Shown: piece after piece, positions 13,361 through 15,098 of the stretch
Layout: every line of letters begins with the position of its first letter
How positions within the stretch are numbered: position 1 is the stretch's first letter
Source of the DNA: Nitrospira sp.
GTDB lineage: Bacteria > Nitrospirota > Nitrospiria > Nitrospirales > Nitrospiraceae
Assembly: GCA_016873525.1 (NCBI GenBank)
Contig: VGXD01000016.1
Coordinates: forward strand, 1-15,098
Direction of reading: 5' to 3'
DNA length: 15,098 nucleotides
Program-made: the position numbers and the translations under genes
Notes under the pieces: generated by a model
Databases searched by the model: none
Told to the model about the DNA's origin: nothing
Seen by the model: the letters and a program-made list of their open reading frames with translations, nothing else

Positions 13361-13917
13361 CTGACACGCTCCACGTATTCCCGGGTTCGGGTGTCGATCT
13401 TGATGGTTTCGCCGATTTCCAGGTAGAGCGGCACCTTGATCACGGCGCCTGTTTCCACCACCACCGGCTTGGTGCCGCCGGAAGCGGTGTCGCCCCTGAC
13501 GCCCGGCTCTCCATCCACCACCTTGAGTTCGATGAAAATCGGCAGCTCGACGGCGATCGGCCGATGTTCGTAGACCAGAATCTTCGCGACCATGTTTTCC
13601 TTGAGCAGATCGGCGTTCTCGCCCAGTTGTTTCTTCTCATAGGTAAACTGCTCGAAGGAGTCGGTGTCCATGAACGTATAGGTGTCCCCCGCCGCATAGA
13701 GGAACTGCATTTCCCGCTCTTCCAGGTCCGGCTCTTTGAAACGCTCCCCGGACCGGAAGGTGCGGTCGAGGATGTTGCCGGTCTTGTAGCTTTTCAGCTT
13801 GGTGCGCACGAACGCTCCGCCTTTGCCCGGCTTGACGTGCTGGAACTCCACGATGTAGTAGGGATCGCCTTCGACCTCGATGCGGACCCCGTTGCGAAAA
13901 TCAGATGTCGAAATCAC
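13357..13917 (-). CDS. efp: Translation elongation factor P
   Basis: EF-P binds stalled ribosomes between the P and E sites and helps form bonds at polyproline stretches. The 186-residue, three-domain product is of standard length, beginning MISTSDFRNG, with the loop KPGKGGAF placing the potentially modified lysine at position 32. Domains II and III continue to the conserved-looking C-terminus GETIKIDTRTREYVERV. The start is GTG at 13917, with AAGGAG about ten bases upstream. It sits 49 bp downstream of aroQ and overlaps accB by four bases. A lysine at the loop tip fits either lysylation or another modification; no modification enzyme is encoded nearby. Confidence 0.97.
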   Translation of the reverse strand: MISTSDFRNGVRIEVEGDPYYIVEFQHVKPGKGGAFVRTKLKSYKTGNILDRTFRSGERFKEPDLEEREMQFLYAAGDTYTFMDTDSFEQFTYEKKQLGENADLLKENMVAKILVYEHRPIAVELPIFIELKVVDGEPGVRGDTASGGTKPVVVETGAVIKVPLYLEIGETIKIDTRTREYVERVR

Positions 13918-13966
13918 GAACGTGTGTCTCCTTTTACCGGCCGAGCCTGCCTGGTGGCGATGGGGG

Positions 13967-14425
13967 TCATCGTGCGGCGGTGTGGCGGACGGTTTTCAGG
14001 TGATCGATGGCGGCTCTGATGGCGAGCAGGTAGCCCGTTGGACCAAAACCGGAGATCTGCCCGATCGCCACGTCGGCCACATAGGACCGGTGCCTGAATG
14101 CTTCCCGCTTGTAAATGTTCGTCAAATGCACTTCCACGGTCGGAATGGCCACGGCCGCGATGGCGTCGCGGATCGCCACGCTGGTATGCGTATAGGCGGC
14201 CGGGTTGATGACGATTGCATCAAACCGGTCGGCGGCGTCCTGGATCCAGGTGACCAGCTCGCCCTCCAGGTTGGACTGCCTGGTCTCCACCGCGATCCGT
14301 TCCTGCTTGGCCAGCTTGGCGATGGCCGCATTGATCGCCTTCAACGATGCGGTCCCGTACAGGGATGTTTCGCGTCGCCCCAGTAAATTCAGATTGGGAC
14401 CGTGTAACACCAGCACCCGTCGCAT
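13967..14425 (-). CDS. aroQ: 3-dehydroquinate dehydratase, type II
   Basis: AroQ removes water from 3-dehydroquinate in the shikimate pathway by the type II mechanism. The 152-residue product is standard size. Key residues align with the Mycobacterium tuberculosis enzyme one position lower: Asn11, lid Arg18, catalytic Tyr23 (LYG), Asn74, His80 in AAYTHTS, His100 in EVHLTN, Arg107 and Arg111. The ATG at 14425 was chosen because the protein then begins MRRVLVLHGPNLNLLG, and GGAGGA lies just upstream, although closely spaced. The frame extends to a TTG at 14464, which would add 13 atypical residues. It is the first gene of the aroQ-efp-accB-accC-thiE operon; the aroQ-efp-accBC order is widespread in bacteria. 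Confidence 0.96.
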   Translation of the reverse strand: MRRVLVLHGPNLNLLGRRETSLYGTASLKAINAAIAKLAKQERIAVETRQSNLEGELVTWIQDAADRFDAIVINPAAYTHTSVAIRDAIAAVAIPTVEVHLTNIYKREAFRHRSYVADVAIGQISGFGPTGYLLAIRAAIDHLKTVRHTAAR

Positions 14426-14493
14426 ATTCCTCCGCCCACCGGGGGCGTGATCCCCGGCGTTCAACCCTATTCAGCCTGGGTGAAGAGGACAAC

Positions 14494-14522
14494 ATTGTAA
14501 CAGGCTTGGGGTAGGTAGTAAA
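14494..14522 (-). promoter_or_regulatory. Candidate promoter of the aroQ-efp-accBC-thiE operon
   Basis: On the minus strand TTTACT (14517-14522) is 17 bp from TACAAT (14494-14499), with TGT before it giving an extended -10. A start near 14487 leaves about 62 nt before aroQ. This is the better of two candidates in the gap. Confidence 0.6.
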
Positions 14523-14560
14523 TAACTATCGGGTCTGCGCGGCTCAAGTCATCCTGGGAT

Positions 14561-14590
14561 ATTGTAGCGCAAGCCCGCGATGGCAGTCAG
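14561..14590 (-). promoter_or_regulatory. Second, weaker candidate promoter upstream of aroQ
   Basis: CTGACT (14585-14590) overlaps the coaBC stop and lies 18 bp from a second TACAAT (14561-14566). It would start about 67 bp upstream of the nearer promoter. Confidence 0.35.
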
Positions 14591-15098
14591 TTTTTCTTAT
14601 CGGCGGAGTGGGCCTTGGGGGCCGCCGCAGGCCGTTTTATCGCAGGGCCGAGGGTTAGGATCGCGTCTAAAATACGATCGGCCAGCACCCGCTTGGGCAA
14701 CAAGCCCAGTTCCGTCACATGTCCGTTGCGATCGACGAGCACGGCCTCATTGGTGTCGGACCCGAAACCGGACCCTTCGGCCGATACGTTGTTTCCCACG
14801 ATCAAGTCCAGGCCCTTGCGCGCCAACTTGTCCTTGGCCTGAGGCAGGACGGCCCCGGTCTCGGCCGCAAAGCCGACCAGGGTCTGGCCGGTCCGTTTCC
14901 GGCCGAGCTGTTCCAGGATGTCGGGGGTCGGCTCAAAGGCCAAGGCGCGCAGCGCCCCCTGCCGTTTCTTGAGCTTCGAGGAGGCGGGCTGAGCAGGGCG
15001 AAAATCGGCTACGGCGGCGGCCATGATGAGGACCGTGGACCAGGTGAACCGCGAGGTCAGCGCTTTGTCCATCTCTTCTGCCGTGCAGACCGGGATGT
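14587..15098 (-). CDS. coaBC: Phosphopantothenoylcysteine decarboxylase/ligase, C-terminal part (partial)
   Basis: The visible 169 residues are the C-terminal half of the CoaB ligase domain, which joins cysteine to 4'-phosphopantothenate with CTP in CoA synthesis. Visible motifs are AAAVADFRP, then KLKK where CoaB has its KIKK active-site lysine, PTPDIL, the VGFAAET loop and IVGNNVS. The frame is open at the right edge of the window without a start, and translation before the first internal Met reads PVCTAEEM, as expected for CoaB. A short Ala/Lys-rich tail ends the protein at the TGA at 14587-14589. The decarboxylase (CoaC) half must lie beyond the window if this is the usual fusion. It ends about 160 bp upstream of aroQ on the same strand. 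Confidence 0.93.
   Translation of the reverse strand, partial: IPVCTAEEMDKALTSRFTWSTVLIMAAAVADFRPAQPASSKLKKRQGALRALAFEPTPDILEQLGRKRTGQTLVGFAAETGAVLPQAKDKLARKGLDLIVGNNVSAEGSGFGSDTNEAVLVDRNGHVTELGLLPKRVLADRILDAILTLGPAIKRPAAAPKAHSADKKN

Overview
The window reads as chromosomal housekeeping and cofactor DNA from a GC-rich bacterium, most likely a Nitrospira-like member of the Nitrospirota. That assignment is an inference from protein flavour, gene combination, frequent GTG/TTG starts and a MITE-like repeat; no marker gene such as rRNA is present. No phage, CRISPR array, tRNA or rRNA was found.

Left region (1-4229). A possible 27-residue small protein on the plus strand has its own promoter and ribosome binding site. 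The rest is a leftward series: zinc-ribbon protein, Mrp/ApbC Fe-S carrier ATPase, Rieske ferredoxin, two unknown proteins of about 120 residues, then lipoyl synthase LipA. Three of these six bind or handle Fe-S clusters. Upstream of the first gene lie a promoter-like sequence and two tandem sites, one matching the IscR type-1 core exactly. A 165-bp element with 19-bp terminal inverted repeats sits 15 bp upstream of lipA.

Middle region (4230-9051). A leftward membrane fatty-acid desaturase with its own promoter and terminator hairpin is divergent from a rightward 1000-residue bifunctional proline catabolic enzyme, PutA. The shared upstream region carries a 19-bp imperfect palindrome. PutA runs tail-to-tail into an exported protein of unknown function; the two reading frames overlap by 228 bp.

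Right region (9052-15098). A rightward SDR reductase and dethiobiotin synthetase (bioD) face a leftward operon aroQ-efp-accB-accC-thiE, preceded by the end of coaBC, which runs off the window. BioD makes the precursor of the biotin that is attached to AccB and used by AccC. Many junctions are tight: accB and thiE start inside the stop codons of the preceding genes, and bioD and thiE overlap at their 3' ends. As a whole the window is rich in genes for acyl metabolism and swinging-arm cofactors (lipoate, biotin, CoA).
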